A stretch of 64,000 nucleotides of DNA from Undaria pinnatifida (taxonomy: Eukaryota > Sar > Phaeophyceae > Laminariales > Alariaceae). This document shows positions 1-15,000 of this stretch, piece by piece. Within the stretch, counting starts at the first letter, position 1. Each line of letters begins with the position of its first letter. Under the pieces are notes generated by a model, which had not been told where the DNA came from, searched no databases, and saw nothing but the letters and a program-made list of their open reading frames with translations. The position numbers and the translations under genes are program-made. The stretch is taken from contig JABAKD010000026.1 of the NCBI GenBank assembly GCA_012845835.1, forward strand, positions 5,037,699-5,101,698. Reading direction: 5' to 3'.

Positions 1-73
1 ACAGTATATAACGTACTATTACTATATAACCATGACACCTGGTATTGTCGCCGTGTGCGTTTTTTGCGTTTAG

Positions 74-3000
74 GGCTGTGGAATCGACGGTGCCGTGGGC
101 GGTGAATGACCCTCGAGAGGTTACTTCCTTGGCCGGTGTGAAGGTCGGACCCGGTCGGCTTGACGACTACGCCGCAAGATTCCAAGCGCTCATGTGGCTC
201 GAGGAGAGCCAGATGTTGTGGGACGTGCAGCAGTACGATTTGCACGACGTCAATCTCGAATTGGACGTCGGGCGCTACCTGAAGGATGACCCCACGAGCT
301 TGTGAGCACTAGCTAGGATGGTAGTATCGATGTTATTTCCCAATTGACGTCCATACCGAGCGGCGTAACTTGTGTCGCATGGTGTATTTTTTGGTTGACG
401 TTACAATGGTGTCGGACACACTGCGAATCATCTGAGCTGCTAGCCACGGATGACATGATTCGGAGGGCTTTCATGAAACACCGTCGTTCTTGCCCCAGTG
501 ATGTTTGCCTCGGGGCCAATCTGGTTGCATCTATCGCACTATGTCCCCCTTGCTTGCTTCTATCGCAATTGAACGTGTCACTGAAGGTAAATTTGAAGTG
601 ACCTAGGACACACGTCGTCGGGACTAAGCCCCGCAAAGTTTATTCCGTTAGTCCTCGCCCAGCAAACGTTGTCCAGTAAAACTTGCCCACTAAACCTTGC
701 CCGTACACCTTGCCCCGCGGCTGGAGCTCTCCCGGCTCAAACTAATCGATCGCACTCTTCAGTTGCGTGACGCATGCTGCTTTCGTTGGGTGGCCGACTC
801 ACGCCCGCCGCCCTCCACCCTCTGTCCCGCCGGCGCACCTCGTGCTCCATTCTACAGCCTGGTCGGTCGCCTGGATGTGCCGGGCGTAATGGAAAGCCGG
901 CCTAGGTTGGCCATCGGCGACGTCGTGAGGCTTCGACCCCCCCCCGTCGTCAGGGACCGCACCAAACTTGTGGGGGGTGGTCGAACACCCAGTGGTAGCG
1001 TCGGTTGTGGCCTGGGGAGTGTTGGCGGAGGGGGGACTGAGGGGGGTGTTGGGGGGGTGGATGGGACTCAGCCAGAGGAGGGGAGTGGTCCCGCATTTGA
1101 AGTGCAGGTGATATAGTTTGGTCCTGAACAATGCTAAATGGCTCGAGTTCCTGTTTTACTAGTTCTATAACAGGAGGCCGCTGTTGTTTGTAGCTTCCAT
1201 GAATACAGTAGTCGCTATTGTAGGATAAGCGTGGTACATTGGTTAGAGTCGTACGGCAAAAGAGCAGTGGAGCCCCATGCGTGCGCACTCACAGGCAAAG
1301 CAGTACTACAGAATACTACACCTACTTTATCATTATTTCCCGTTCCCAGGCGTTTGCACGTTTCTTGTACATGCATGATGCGATTTTTGCGTGGAAACTC
1401 GGTTTTTCCAATGCTCGAACGCGGATAATGAGCAACAAGCCTGTGTGTTATCTACACCCCTCGCCCTATGACTCCCTGTCGCTCTGTATCACCCCCTCAA
1501 CTACGGCTACCCCTCTTTGCATGACGCACTTGCAAATAATAACGTGCACGACTCGAACCGCCTCGAGAACCACACACCCAGAAACCCATTTCGACACTTG
1601 AAACAGCAGCGCAAACACCACAGCATAAGACGATCGCACCAGGCCACACAGCACGCGCAAAAGCAGACAGTACAGCAGACTAAACAGCAGACACACAGAC
1701 CACACAGCAGGCGTGTCCCTGATGGATTTTGCCGGGAGAATGGTCGTGCATTCAGAGAGTAACAGCAATGCCGTCGATGTAGAGAGGATGCGTACACGTA
1801 TATGGACAATTATACGGCTGGCGGTGCGTGTGTTTGCCCTCTCACTCGAATTGTACTCGCGATAATTTATTGCTGTGTGGTGCCGACATGATGAAGCACT
1901 CGAAAATAGTCGTGCTCGCGTACTCGCTAGCGCGTACGACGCGTACGAGGAGTAGAATCGTAGCCGTACGTAGAAGGAAGGGGGCAGCATCACCCACACT
2001 CGGACTCGTACGTGTGATCTCTTATCGGACTCGGACGTGTGATCTCTTATCTGAGAGCAAGAGAGTTGAAAATCTAAATCTACGAGATTTCAACAGCAGG
2101 AGTAATAAAACAGTAGAACAGAGTAGATACCGGTCCAGCTACCGGTCATGAAGGATCTCTGTCCCTTGGGAGCTCTACGGCTCAATTTGTTTTTCTGGGC
2201 TCTCTAATTGTTGCGAAGAGTATAATTCAATCCATCATTGTTGTACAAATGTTGTAGCCAGCAGCAGCCGCAAGCAGCAGCCAGCAAGGCATTGCAGCCG
2301 TCAAGCCATCACTGCCACCACCATCTGGTGGTCCACCATCATCTCCATGGTCGGTACGGCGACCAATCCCGCCTAGGACCGGTATATGCGCGGGCTGTGC
2401 CGTGTAGGATCTATCTTGGTCTGTGCCTGTTTGTGTTCCTGCGCTGCGTTATGCCGCCGCCCGCCGCCGCCGCCGTCTTTTTTTTTTCAAGTAAAGCCGG
2501 CATGGTCTGTCTCCGAAACAAAACATGTCAACCCAAAAAGCACCCATCTCATCGGGGTTCTGAGATTTTTAAAGATTAACCCTGGACTAACCACACATCA
2601 CCGAGGCAGGCGGGTGTGTGACGTGAAACCGCTTGACGACGTGATGCTCCGGGCAAAATCCATCAGGACCATGCCTGCTGTGTGGTCTTCGTGTCTGCTG
2701 TGTGGTCTGCTGTGTTGTCTGCGCGTGCTGTGTGGCCTGGTACGATGGTTTTATGCTGTGATGTTTGCGCTGCTGTTTCAAGTGTTGAAATGGGTTTCTG
2801 GGTGTGTGGTTCTGGAGGGCGTTCGAGTCGTGCACGTTATTATTTGCAAGTGCGTCGTGCAAAGAGGGGTAGCCCCTCAACTACCGTTTTTTTTTGTTCC
2901 ACAGCACCGTTGCTAATGGCAAGGCAATGTTGTTCAGCAAAGTTTAAGTTTCGGAGATACCAGCCAAATTATTCCTGTGCGGCTGCTTGCGGGCTTGATT

Positions 3001-6000
3001 TCTTCTTTTGGGGAGGGAATTTTCAATTTTTTCTTAAAAACGGATTCTATGCCTGAGGCAACGTTTGCTTGAGAAATTCTCAAGGAAAAGTTGGAATCGA
3101 AGCACCGAGATTCCGTGTGCTCGACACAGTTCGTTCGACCAAATCGCTGACAGGGTCGTGAAATCTAAACGCAAGGAGCTTCGTTAGGGACTCCGACCCC
3201 CCTTGGTGTACTGTGCTCACTCTACGCACGGTGATGTGTGGCGGACGCCGACCAGACTTCGGTTAAAAATACATATGGCGGCTAGCGTTTATAAAACAAA
3301 GACAAAAACTCTCGATCGCTCTCCAACGGGCAAAAAATAGAATTTTGAGCAGACTTGACGGAAGAGCAAATGACAACGCAGGCAAGCCTTGCGCTCTAGA
3401 GCATGGATCAACCTGCACTCTTCGGCGCTGTCATCTGCATTCATGGGGCCTTGTCCAGAACGAATCGGGTTGACGGTGGGGTTGTTCTATCTCAGGTCAA
3501 TCATGACTGTTGGACAACTTCACCCGAGGTTCGTTGAAAATTGACAAATTGCGCTGCCTGAAAAAAAAAAACTTTAATATTACCGGGTATATTTTATCAT
3601 TATTCCCCCACAGCGACGGTACGAAATTCTCTTCAGCGAAATACCAAACAGTTGGTAGTGTTTCATGTTCCTTATCGCGCTGTCATTAGCAATGGCCTTA
3701 AGAAGCAAAGTCCAAGTAAGGAACGGGATCGTAACGCTACTCCTGCCGCACCCTCAACGATCGTTCATTTTCCGTTGTCACAGGCCTTAGATAATAACGT
3801 TCAATTAAACAACGGGGCTGCAACTCTTCTCACGCTGCACTCTTAACGTTCGTTTTCTTTCCTTTTTTACAGGCCTTAGTAAGCAACGTCCACTTAAACA
3901 AGGGGATTGTAACCCTGCTGATGCCGCACCCTAAAGCGGCCGCTGCTCCGTCGTCGTTTTCGGGGAGTTACGTGGACGTTGTTTTGACAGCGGTGATGAA
4001 GGCTAACTCGAGCGGGGACGGTAAAGTGGCAATGGATGGGTGGCACGCGCGGTTCATGCTGGAGCGACATGGCTTGCAGGTGCAGTGTTATTGTATTTTT
4101 TGGTATTATGTTTGCCATCTGAAAATGTGCAGCATGAGTTTCAACGTCGACGACGCATACACATTCCTAAAAAGTAGAACAAAACCAAGGGAAAACATAC
4201 GAAGAAACATGCATTGAGTAATATTGTGTATGCATGTTATTTTCGCGGTAGAGCGCGGCCTTTGCATGAGGCGTGAAGATACAACGTGGCATGGCGATGG
4301 AGCTGCTCGCCCTTACATGGAATTATCTGGATACCTCATATCCAGAAGTGACATGTCTGAGATGTAGTCGAAGCGTACATCTAGTAGGTCACGATTTATA
4401 TGATCCAGATCCTACACTACTCGCGGAAGTCTTAATCTGTCGTTATGATATGTTGTACAGGATCTTGTTTGCCGATTCAACCCTAATAATAGATCATGCA
4501 GATCATGTATAGGCCAGGGATCTATCTGCCTTGAATTTGGCACAGATCATAAGATAGAGATGTTATATGTGCGATGTGTGGGTGGATGTCTCTGAGTTGC
4601 GACGGCGTGTGCGGCCAAACGATACCCGTCTCCTTCAGAGCGAACGCATCCTCCCGCAATGCTGTCGGACCTGGATGTCGTACGTTTGAAGTAATGTTCT
4701 ACGAGTAGCCCGTGCTGAATATTAGTGGGCGCCGGCAGTGGCTTTACTGGATGCTGGCGTTGTCGATCGTGCTGTGTACCCGTTGTGTCGTCAACAAGCA
4801 GCGGGCGAGAGAAGGGTGGAGGTTGGGGAAGGGGGCAGTTTTGGAGGAGGTTTTCCTGAAAGCGAGCGAAAGAGGGGTGGAGGTTGGGAAGGGGTCAATT
4901 TAATGGGTTTTGAGAATGCGATGCGCTTTCCGACGAGGTGTGTACGTCGGCTCTGCCACTTGTGGCTATCTTTTTTCTTCTGACAGCTGGTAGCCCAGGG
5001 TGGTTCCTTAATCCAGGGCATTAATCGTGTAGTTGCATATCTGCAAGGATACACCGTACGACACAAACGCCTCCGTACAGTGAATCCCCACAGACTTACC
5101 ATCGAGCGATCGACCCTCGGCTGCACACTGGTCTGCTGATTTTTGTAATTATCTCAGCTTGTGCGGGGAACGACAGCCGTCGCAATTCTTGGGCGTTTGT
5201 CTCAGATGATATTTGCCCGCAACACTCTGGCGTGAGTCATGGAATATAATATACCCCGTGTCCCCTCCTCGCTCAGTTCATACACGACGGCCTGAACAAG
5301 CTTCTCCGCTGCGGTGAAGACGCGGGTGACACGGTGGGGCCTCTCCGGTACCTCTTCCCAGAGCCATACATGCTGCCCAAGGCTCCTCTCTGGGTAAGCG
5401 TGCGGTGAACCCAACAGCAGTACCCTATCACTACTTGGGTAAAGAGAACGGTTTTTGTATTTTGACACCAGAGTCAGGAGTAACGTTTAGGGAACTGTAC
5501 ACCGCTGCACGTATATCCCGCAGGCAGTAGAGGCGTTGTGTAAAATTATTCTAAGGACGTCAGCTGTGAGTTCGACGAATTCAGGATCGATACTCATATT
5601 CGCAAGCTGCGTTGTTGGTACTTATAATATACTAGGTGGGTGGTTTTTTTCAATCAATGGGAGGGTAGGTATTGTTCGTCTATTGTGGGCTAGGGTTCGG
5701 ATGTAGCGGTGGGAGTTTGTTTCTATTGTGAGCTGCCGCAAGGTTTAGCCGTGGGAGTGTAACGGGTGGGGTCTGTGGCGTATTGCGTTCGCCCAATCGA
5801 CGAACACGTTTTGGTGTATCGGCGCTCCACCGTGCGAATGGGGCTAACGTGTGATCGGTACGACGTGTTTTCTTGATCGAACCGTGTACATGGGGCGCTG
5901 GACTCAACGAAGGTTAGGAATCCCTCAAATACATAGGGCGCGAACCGCACCACACAAGTGTCCCAACCTCCATGGCTGAAATGCATCCAGTAGCGAGGTG

Positions 6001-9000
6001 CACTGAACGTAACATAAACAAAGCACCACCAGCCCTTGCCGCTCGTCCACTGCGGGTTTGCATCGCTGTCAGGCAGCAGCTCTAGCGTTTGTTTGTTTTT
6101 TGCCGTCGGCTGGCGTCATTCAACAAATTGGGTCGAATGGGGATTCGTTCTCCTGCTGCAGAAGGTCAAAGATCCGCCGTTCGCATCTGTAACAGAAACC
6201 TGAGGAGTCGCCGCATCACTGTTCGTCCGGCCGAGCTCAATCACGGGGACTTGCTCCTCCTGCGAGCTCCTCAAGTCGCCATCCCACTCATTTTGATCAC
6301 CTCTGTCCGTATTGCCGGCGCGTTCGCTTGCTCGCAGCCATTGCCCGAGAGCGCGTTCGAGTGGGAGATGTCTTCCGCCAACGATTCGCAACGAACTGCT
6401 GTCAGGGACATCGTCACCGGGGCTCACGGCCAGGCAAGCCAAGCGTGCGGTAGCAGCATATATCAAAATCTACACTCGGGTTTCGTTTCCTCGGGCGTGT
6501 TTTTCAGTGTAGAAACAAACTATATACGTTCCGGTTGGCAGTTGAATGTGTGACTTATTTGTTCTCGACCTGCGTATTGCGGTGGACGGAAATGAGGGTG
6601 CTGTCGTTACTAGATTATTTGCCAGATGTGTCCAACCAAGTACATGAATCTCTCCTCTCCCCTCCTTGGTTTTGGGGATCCCGTTGGACAATGTTTTATT
6701 AAAAAAACGAAAAGTAACCGCCAGGACCTTCCATTCTGCGATTTGTTGTTTGTACCGTACAGCACCCAGCGTTGATGTGATATTTTCGGGACGCAGAGTG
6801 GGGCTGTATGGCTTCTCGGACAAGAAAATATAAAACAATCGTTCCACAATAGATGCTAACAGCGGGCATTGTTTGGGGTTCTGGATGGGGCGAACGGCCT
6901 CACTCGCGTTCAAGAAGTCTCAACGGTACCTTCCATGTCGGCTGGTGTAGTTGTCGGGGAAAATGTGCCCCGCTGCTTGGTGCTTGGTGCTGGCCGGATG
7001 CACGTGTTGTTGTTGTTGGTGGTGGTGGTGTTGTTGGTGGTGTTGGTGGTGTTGGTGTTGGTGTTGGTAGTGTTGATAGTGGTGATGTTGGTGATGGTGT
7101 TGATGATGTTGATGATGTTGTCGCAATAACTCATCGCCATGATCTAGCAGTCCATGGTCACAAGGCAGGCTGTATTGACTCTGCAGTAGATTCATACCCC
7201 TCAGGAAAAATGCGTCAACTTGACCGTCGTTGGCGTCGTTTGTCCACGCGCAGGTGCCGTACGTGATCTTCGGACCACCAGGGACGGGCAAGACTTGCAC
7301 GGTTATCGAAGCCATCTTGCAGCTCTTGAAGCTGAGACCGCACTGTCGAATACTGGTGAGGAGCAAAGATGGGAAGTGGCCGCACGTCCCCAAAACACCA
7401 ACACCGTTGACGGGCGTACAACCGACGTGTCCCATGAAACGTACGTGGTAGTGGTTACTGTGAGGAGTTTCGAGATGCCAAATTTGGTTGAGTAGGAAAA
7501 CATATATGTATACCAGGTATATAAAATGGCTTATAACCGACGAGAAACCATGGAGTGGCAAGAAGTTTTTTATCGTGTCGGCCTCACGATCGGATTATTG
7601 AAACTCGAGTTTCTCGAGGTTAAACTATTTGTTAGAACGCTTTTTTGTTAGAACGCTTTCTTCGAGGATTCGGCGTCCCTCGCCCCCTATGCCCCTCTCG
7701 CCTTGAACGCGTACGGGGGCCGAGAGAGACAAGCGAGAAGTAGGCACGATGTTGGGTTTTAAACGACATTCTCGAGCTTTTCTGTGATTATTGATAGGGA
7801 GATGTTGGGCAAATACAACATGGAATAACTTTTCAAAATGGTCGTATTACCCGAACGGCAGTCCCAACAAAGCACTTTTCCTTGCCGCTTGGAAGCGTTT
7901 GAACCTACCAGGTACGCTATTGCGTGTTGTTTTACGATATATACTCGAGGGCCTCCTGAAACCACTGTTGTTGACCCTAGCGTTTGCCAGGTAAGTAGTA
8001 AGCAACTCCCCTGCACAGCCAACTCATGGCGTGGAGTGCGTGAATACGCTCCTGGAAGATCGATCTGCTGTAAAGTACTGCGGTACCGGGTATGTAGTCC
8101 CGGTACGAGTATTGCGATTTCCGCGAGATCCCGCTGTATATATTTGTTGGTTTTAGGATCTTCAGCCTGGATCTGCGTACGTAGTAGGATTTGTATTTTA
8201 AAAATGATCCCGTCCATTGTGTGTTTAATTAAGTTCAGTGCATTGTATGAATTTACGAGCATGCCGAATACTTCGTACGAGTACAGCTTCAGAAACAAGC
8301 TACACCCGGTTACAGTAGCTGCACCCCGAGCTCGAGCGCTGTACGAGTACGAGCACGAGCACATTTTTCGAGTATGTACTAGTATGAATACGCACGCTCT
8401 GCTGTGCGACACTGCTGTGCTACTGTACCTCTGTGTATGATATTGTACGAGTATCATGTTGATTTTCTTGGGTTTTGTTTGAGATTTGTTTTCGAATGTT
8501 ACCAAACCCGGATCTTGCATTTTTAATATGAAAAAACATCCCGTTTTCTTACCTTGGGTGCATTGACGAGCACGAGTATTAATTAATCATGAATATACGA
8601 ATACGAGAGTCAGCTCCAGAAACCAGCCCGGCACGAGCACGTACGAGTTGTACGAGTACGAGTGCATACAAGTATTGCGCACAGTGGTATGATACGTAGT
8701 GGCTCGCGGGTACGTACGGTGCTGCTGCGTAAAATTGCGCAACGAGCCGTTCTACTCGTATGGCATTTTACCCCGTCGCGAGCAGCAGCTCGGACTCGCA
8801 CAGAAGTAACGTACAAATCTTCATGTCGCAGAGACGGTGGCCTACATGGATGTCGATGATATTTTGCGAGCTCAAGCGCTGGTCGTTGCTATGTCTGCTA
8901 CCTGACGACAAACTACGACCGTTTGTTGTTCTGTTGGGTGTTGGACGCACGCTATCTACAAAAAGTGAGTACAATCTACAACAGCAAGCAGCAGTGTAAT

Positions 9001-12000
9001 AACCGACGAGTTGATTGACGAAGGCAGCAACGACGTGTCGCGCCTGAAACGCCGGCAGCTTGTCTCTCTGCGTTCAGACTACTTCGTACATGTAATCGGG
9101 GTAGAGAGGCTTGGATCAAGCAAGAGAAGCAAGCTCAGTGCGCACCTCTCCATGGCTAGGTGGAAAAAATGCCGCAATCAGCAATCAGCCGGCTTACTGG
9201 CCACGGATGCTTGATCGAGTCGAAATAGTAGCCGACTGCCCGCACATCTCTTAGGGGCGGGACTAGAGAGTCAGTCGGTGTGGGCTCGGATTTCGCGTAA
9301 ACAAGACGGCTACTTCGAGTCACACGTATATATTTACCGGCAGTCAAGGTACATGTTATACATACGACCTGGTATTTTTTTGCCTGAAGATTCGATCAAA
9401 TCTGAAGCTCGGAATCGGATTCGCGTAAGAAATCGTAGTAAGTCAGCCGTCTACTATCAGCCTAGACTATTAGGCTGTGTTGAGGTATTGGCATTACTTT
9501 AATACATTCTATACGAACTATAGGTTTATGTGTGTAGTTGCGTTGTTTGCTGCATCTATCTTTTGATTCGAACAAATCGAATTGCTACTCTGCCCTACCT
9601 AAAGCGTGGGTGCTGAATGCCGACATCCATTTCGAGCCCTTGTATAGCATGAAACCAACGAACGTCACCACCCAGGGCCAATCCAACCCAAGAGATATCA
9701 GCTAAAATGGCCAAAAAGCGGTCGAAACCTATTTATTCTTGGGTTGAATTGTGGCCTCGGGTCAGACGCTCGTTGGTTTCTTATTATTGTCATATGTTTT
9801 CCTACGAAACCCACCTTAATATGTGGCAAACGCCTTGGTATTAGTACGCGTCGGTCACGGCGTGTGTTTCCCGGAATGCCGTCGGTCGCACCCATTGGCT
9901 GCCGCCATGATGCGTCTCTGATGAGGGGGAGGGGTGCGGCAGAGACAAGCAACTCGGAGACAAAGCGCCATTCGCATCCTGCGCTCTCTCGCTGGCGTCC
10001 CGAAGTATACCATGTCTAGTTTTTTTTGTCGTTTCCCCAGACGAACCGCGCGGCTACTGCTGCGGTAGCGCCGCGATGGTGCTCGCGAGCCTGGTGTGCA
10101 AGTGGTTGTTGGTGCGGCTTTTTGGTGCATGTGATGTCCTCAGTTCTCTGGCACGTCCTAGTTTCGACGTTTCACCGTAATAGTGATTCACCACCATCTG
10201 TCCACCCCTCTGCGCGCGCACGTGACAGGCTTGTGGACCTTCCGATACGGCTGCGGATGTGATCTGCGAGAGACTGTCGAGGCACTTGTCGACAGACAGG
10301 CTCGTCCGTATCAATTGGTGGCAGAGGCTGGCGGCGTCTGTGGACCCGAAGATTCTACCCTACTGCCCACAGGTTCGGACAGATTTATATGTTGTATGAA
10401 GCAACCATAACATCAGCCGCCGGTGTAAAGTCAACTGTTACTAGATGCTGTACAGTAGAGGACGGTACCCTCTGTGGCAATTTAAACTTCACCGGCATGA
10501 TATGCCGTGACGGTTTTACTGTGCGCCGCATTGATTCGCGGGTGAAGCTGCGCTCGTTTGCAGTGCCACGCTGAATGGATTGTTGTGCTGTTTACGTTTC
10601 AATCGAAAGCGTTGGTTGCCACACGTCGCTCGTCTGTTATGCGCTGTCACGTGCTTGGATCGGTTTGTTTTCGCTGCGCCATCGTTGTTGTTTTGATGGC
10701 CTTTTCCGCGGACTGTGGGCTTGTTTTTATGACCCGCGCCGAATAGTGGCACAACACCGATGCACCTTGGACTGAAACATGTATTCGATATAGTTACACC
10801 CCAACGTGTCTTGACACTTTAAATTCTTCCAAAATATTATACCACAGCTTTTTAAGTAGAAACAATGTGGGTGCGGCTCCAAAGGGGTTCATACAATGCA
10901 CAATTAGTGCACACAATGCGTGCAGCATCGACCTGCTTCCGCCGAATCGAGCATATGCTGTGCTGTCTCAACTTGGTCTTCTTTCCCCTCTCTCTTACCT
11001 CGTCATGTCCCTATTGTCTCTCGTCATGCCTCGTTGTGCCCTCATGGGGTCCCTTTTGTCTGTCATCGCGCCTCCGTAATCCGTCATTATGGCCCTCGTT
11101 GCTCTGCGTGTCTCCCTCTTATTTGCTCATGTGGCCTTTTCCCCTCGTCGTACCTCCCTCTTGCTTCCAGATTGTGGCCCTGTTGCCTCATCGTACCTCC
11201 CCCTTCTTTCCCCTGGTGTCCTTTTTCCTCGTTGTTCCTCTCTCTTGGTTCCTGATCGTGGCCCTCTTTCCTTGTCATGCTTGCCTCTTGCTGTCGTCGG
11301 CCAGGACACAAACCGCGGGATGTTCGTCCCGCCTGCGTCGGTGCCGCAGCAGGTCGTCGTCTGCACGTGTGGCACGGCGGGGGTGCTCAACGTGCTCGGC
11401 CTGGGCAAGGTCAGGCATACCTTAGACGTATACGGTGGCGGGCACCTATTAAGAAATAGGGTATTAAGAAAGACAGGATGACGTTTACAGGAATAAGAAA
11501 ATCTGGAAGCCTGTGTACTAAAGTTACTGTAGAACACATCCTCTCCCAAATAAGAAACCCAGCCTACGTCCGTATTTTTGATTCTTAATAGGTGTCCTGT
11601 GCTATACTGGGACATGCACACCACACACCCGTAGCACGCGCGATCGAAACATCACTCGCAGCTTGCAAAAACGAGTTTAGATGGAAACCTTAATATTAAA
11701 TATCCGGTTTATTTTGAGTGTTGTATGGGAACGTTAGCGGCAGAAGCACCATCACCGCTGCCACTCTCCCGTTTCCTCGCGGCCCCAAAGGGGCTTTCTT
11801 CGCAAATTCGTGACATGTACATGATCTCCGTCTGTGCATCTCCCGTCCCGCCCAATGTCAGGCGGACTTCACGCACGTGTTCATCGACGAATGCTCGCAG
11901 GCCATGGAGACGGAACTGTTGGTGCCTCTTTCCTATGCGAGCGGCGCCCAGATTATCCTGTGCGGTGATCCCAGACAGGTGAGGCGATTAGGTTTCTCAG

Positions 12001-15000
12001 GACGAGATAGACTCGTAGCCGGTCACTGGGTGGAGTACGGCACTGTCGCGTATTTTTGTTTCGCCCGCCGTGTGTTCGCCCCGTACTGTAGTTTCACTCC
12101 CAGCGGGACACTGTGCACGACACTGACGGGGGGCGGGGGGTCTTTCATTAGCCTCGTGTCCACCCTGTACGGTACTTGTTGGTCTTGTTTGGCGTATCGA
12201 GCGCCTCTGCTTGAGCTCTTGGCGAAAAACACTTTCGACGTTGTACGCCCCACCAGGAAGAATCACTGTTACAACAGTAAAGGTCCCTGTATAGTTTCGG
12301 TTGAGTAGTGCCGGTTGTCCGCTAGAATGCCCGTAGAATCGTTTTGACACGGAACAACCAATAGTGGCAGTATGCGGAGTAGTACCGGTTTCCGCTATAG
12401 TGCGAGTATTCCCCGCTGGTACATACCGGCACTATAAAGGGGCCACTACTGTGCTTCCGACGATGACGGGAGACGGCAGTTTAAGCCCGTGACGAACGGC
12501 GGCCTAGACCTAATATGCTTGTTTCAATGTGGGAGCTCGAGAACGTGTGGCTGACGACGTCTAAAACTGCCTCCTCCTCACATATATAGTACTGGACACC
12601 TACAGAGAAACATAAATAGTGAACGAGGGTGGGTTTCTTAATTGGAAGAGGATGCGTTTTACACTAATCGAAATAAAACGGCTATATAATTTCTTATATT
12701 CCGGTAAATACCAGCCTGATTTTCTTCTTTCCCTGTTTCTTATTACTCTATGTTTCCTGTACTGTGTTTGGTTGCTGATGTGCTGTTGATAGCTCAGCCG
12801 TCACCCTCTGACTTTTCGCCGGTCGTTGATGTGCTGTGGATAGCTCAGCCGTCACCCTCTGACTTTTCGCCGGTCGTTGCGTCTCACGTGTGCCTTTTTC
12901 CGGCCGTTCTGTTGTTCAATGTGTTAGCTTGGTGCTGCCGTCCGGTGCCCCTCGGCAAGAGCGCTTGGTCTCCACATTTCTCTGCAGGTGGGACGCGGTA
13001 GATCAACCTAGGACATCTACAATTAATTATAACCCTTGCCAGTATACTTCGAAATTCGTTTATTCCTATCGATAGTCGTTTCTTGTCCGTACTGTTGTAC
13101 GGTCGATCATCTATCTCTGTGCTTTCTCCAGCTCGGGTGCATGCTTCTTGCCTCCCCGCCTTTTGACTCCAAGATTACTACTGCTAAAACTATCCTACAC
13201 TACTTCAATCCGTAGGTGTTGTGATTCCAGGGGTTAATGTAATTTTGCTCCCCCTTTTGAGGAGAATGGCGTTGTAGGTTGCATCGGATTGATAGGTGGT
13301 GGCCTGGCTGTACTCCTGACACAACATCTCCGCTGCCGGTTACATATTATTTTTTGGTATTTTGGTGTTGGCGTCGTAGCTAGCTAGCTCGTGAGTCGTC
13401 GCTAGGTTACGGTAACGATGGCATACTGTATACCAGGTACCTGGTAATGCACTGTGACCTCTCCATCGCTCATCATCACGCCATCGTGTGGGCGAGACTC
13501 CAAATATCGGGACCACCTGCACTAGGCTGGCTCTAGAACTCGCATCGAGCGTCGCCAAGACCGATATTTTGGTCGACCGCCATTAGCATGCTTACCATAC
13601 GACGGCATGACACTTAAACTTACTCAGTTGTAGTACGAAGCACCCTTTCCTGAGGGGTGCCAACTAAATGTTTCGTTGCCTCCCGAGGCCCCCTTAGGGT
13701 TGGCCGCCTGAGGATTGCCTCTGGCACGACCGCGGACGCATGCCTTGCCTCCAGCAGCAACTCGTGTGTTTCCTGCTGCCTGCATAGTTTTTCATCACCA
13801 GAAGTATCGGCTTTCAGTGCTAAGTGAACCAACTTAATGCCCTCATGTTTGACACGGTAGGCTTAAGGCTGAAATTGCTGCAGAAGTTATTAACTCTACT
13901 TTCAACTGTTGTGTTCCCAAGAAGGTGGGTGCAGTTCTAAAGGGTTGAACATGCTGTCTGCTTTTCTCACCCACTCGTGCCTCCTAGGAGCGTTTAATGG
14001 GGCAGGACATGTACTCCAAGTACGCTCAGGCACCGAAAGCGCTAACGACCCGGAGCGGTGCTGAAGCAGCAGGAGTACGGTACGGTTACTACGTCAATCT
14101 GTGATCACCATAAATGCAGTCCCGGAGCATGATGTTATAAGCACTTGCGCGAGTAGGCTGCAAATATACGCCAATGTCGGTGCCACTAACCCTGGTGCCG
14201 TTTGTAGGTCAGGTGGTGCGTCATTGAAATTGCATACTTTTCGCCACCTTCGGCCCTCCTACCGCCACGCAGGACCGAAGCATCAATCGACTGAGGTTGC
14301 TGCCACCCCTATATGGTGGCAAGGCCCGGGGAAAATCTGCTCACGCTGCGACAGCATGCCAGCATTCTGTGTTGTTTACCCCGACCAGATCCCTCGTGCC
14401 TCGGTAACTTTCAACATCGCGCGATGAGTGTACGGTCTTCTCGTTCAAGTGATTCGCGAAGCATGCCATGTGGGTAGATAATGACTGTGTCGTGCCTTCC
14501 GCCCATTGCCATGCTGTGCACCCCTCGCCCTTTGCATGCGCGCCATAGTAGTACGTGCGGCAGACAGCAGGAGCAGTATGCACTCGTCATATAATTGATG
14601 TTGTGACCCATCGCTTTCTTCATGCACGCTTTTTCAGGTGTATGACGCAGCTTCTCAACAACTATCGCGCGCACGAGGTATTGCTGACGCTGCCCAGCGC
14701 GATGTTCTACGGTGGGGGTCTCGTGCGAAGTGCCGATCGTTCGCAGACCGACAGCATGCTGACTTGGGAGGAACTGCCGAAGAACATACCCTTCCCGATG
14801 GTGTTTTACGGCGTTCAGGTAGGCCAAGTTTTGCTTCTTCGCCTCGTCTTCTCCGCGTCAACGTTTCCTTCTGTATAGTATATTCTGTATATGCACTGTA
14901 TTTGACGCATGGTACGGTCACCTTAATTTTCTACGACCCCTCACTTGGGCAGCGGTATATTATTTGTAATATTACTAATGTCACTAATAGTACTATACCT

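Noticed and set aside
1466-2916. Several 100-177-codon frames on both strands
   Set aside because: They are alternative readings of the inverted arms and centre of the foldback element within helicase intron 2.
6920-7561. 213-codon His/Gln-rich minus-strand frame
   Set aside because: Runs antisense through the helicase Walker A exon and a GTT/GGT microsatellite.
13620-13832. 70-codon minus-strand frame
   Set aside because: Lies in a helicase intron, no recognisable family, no supporting splice sites.
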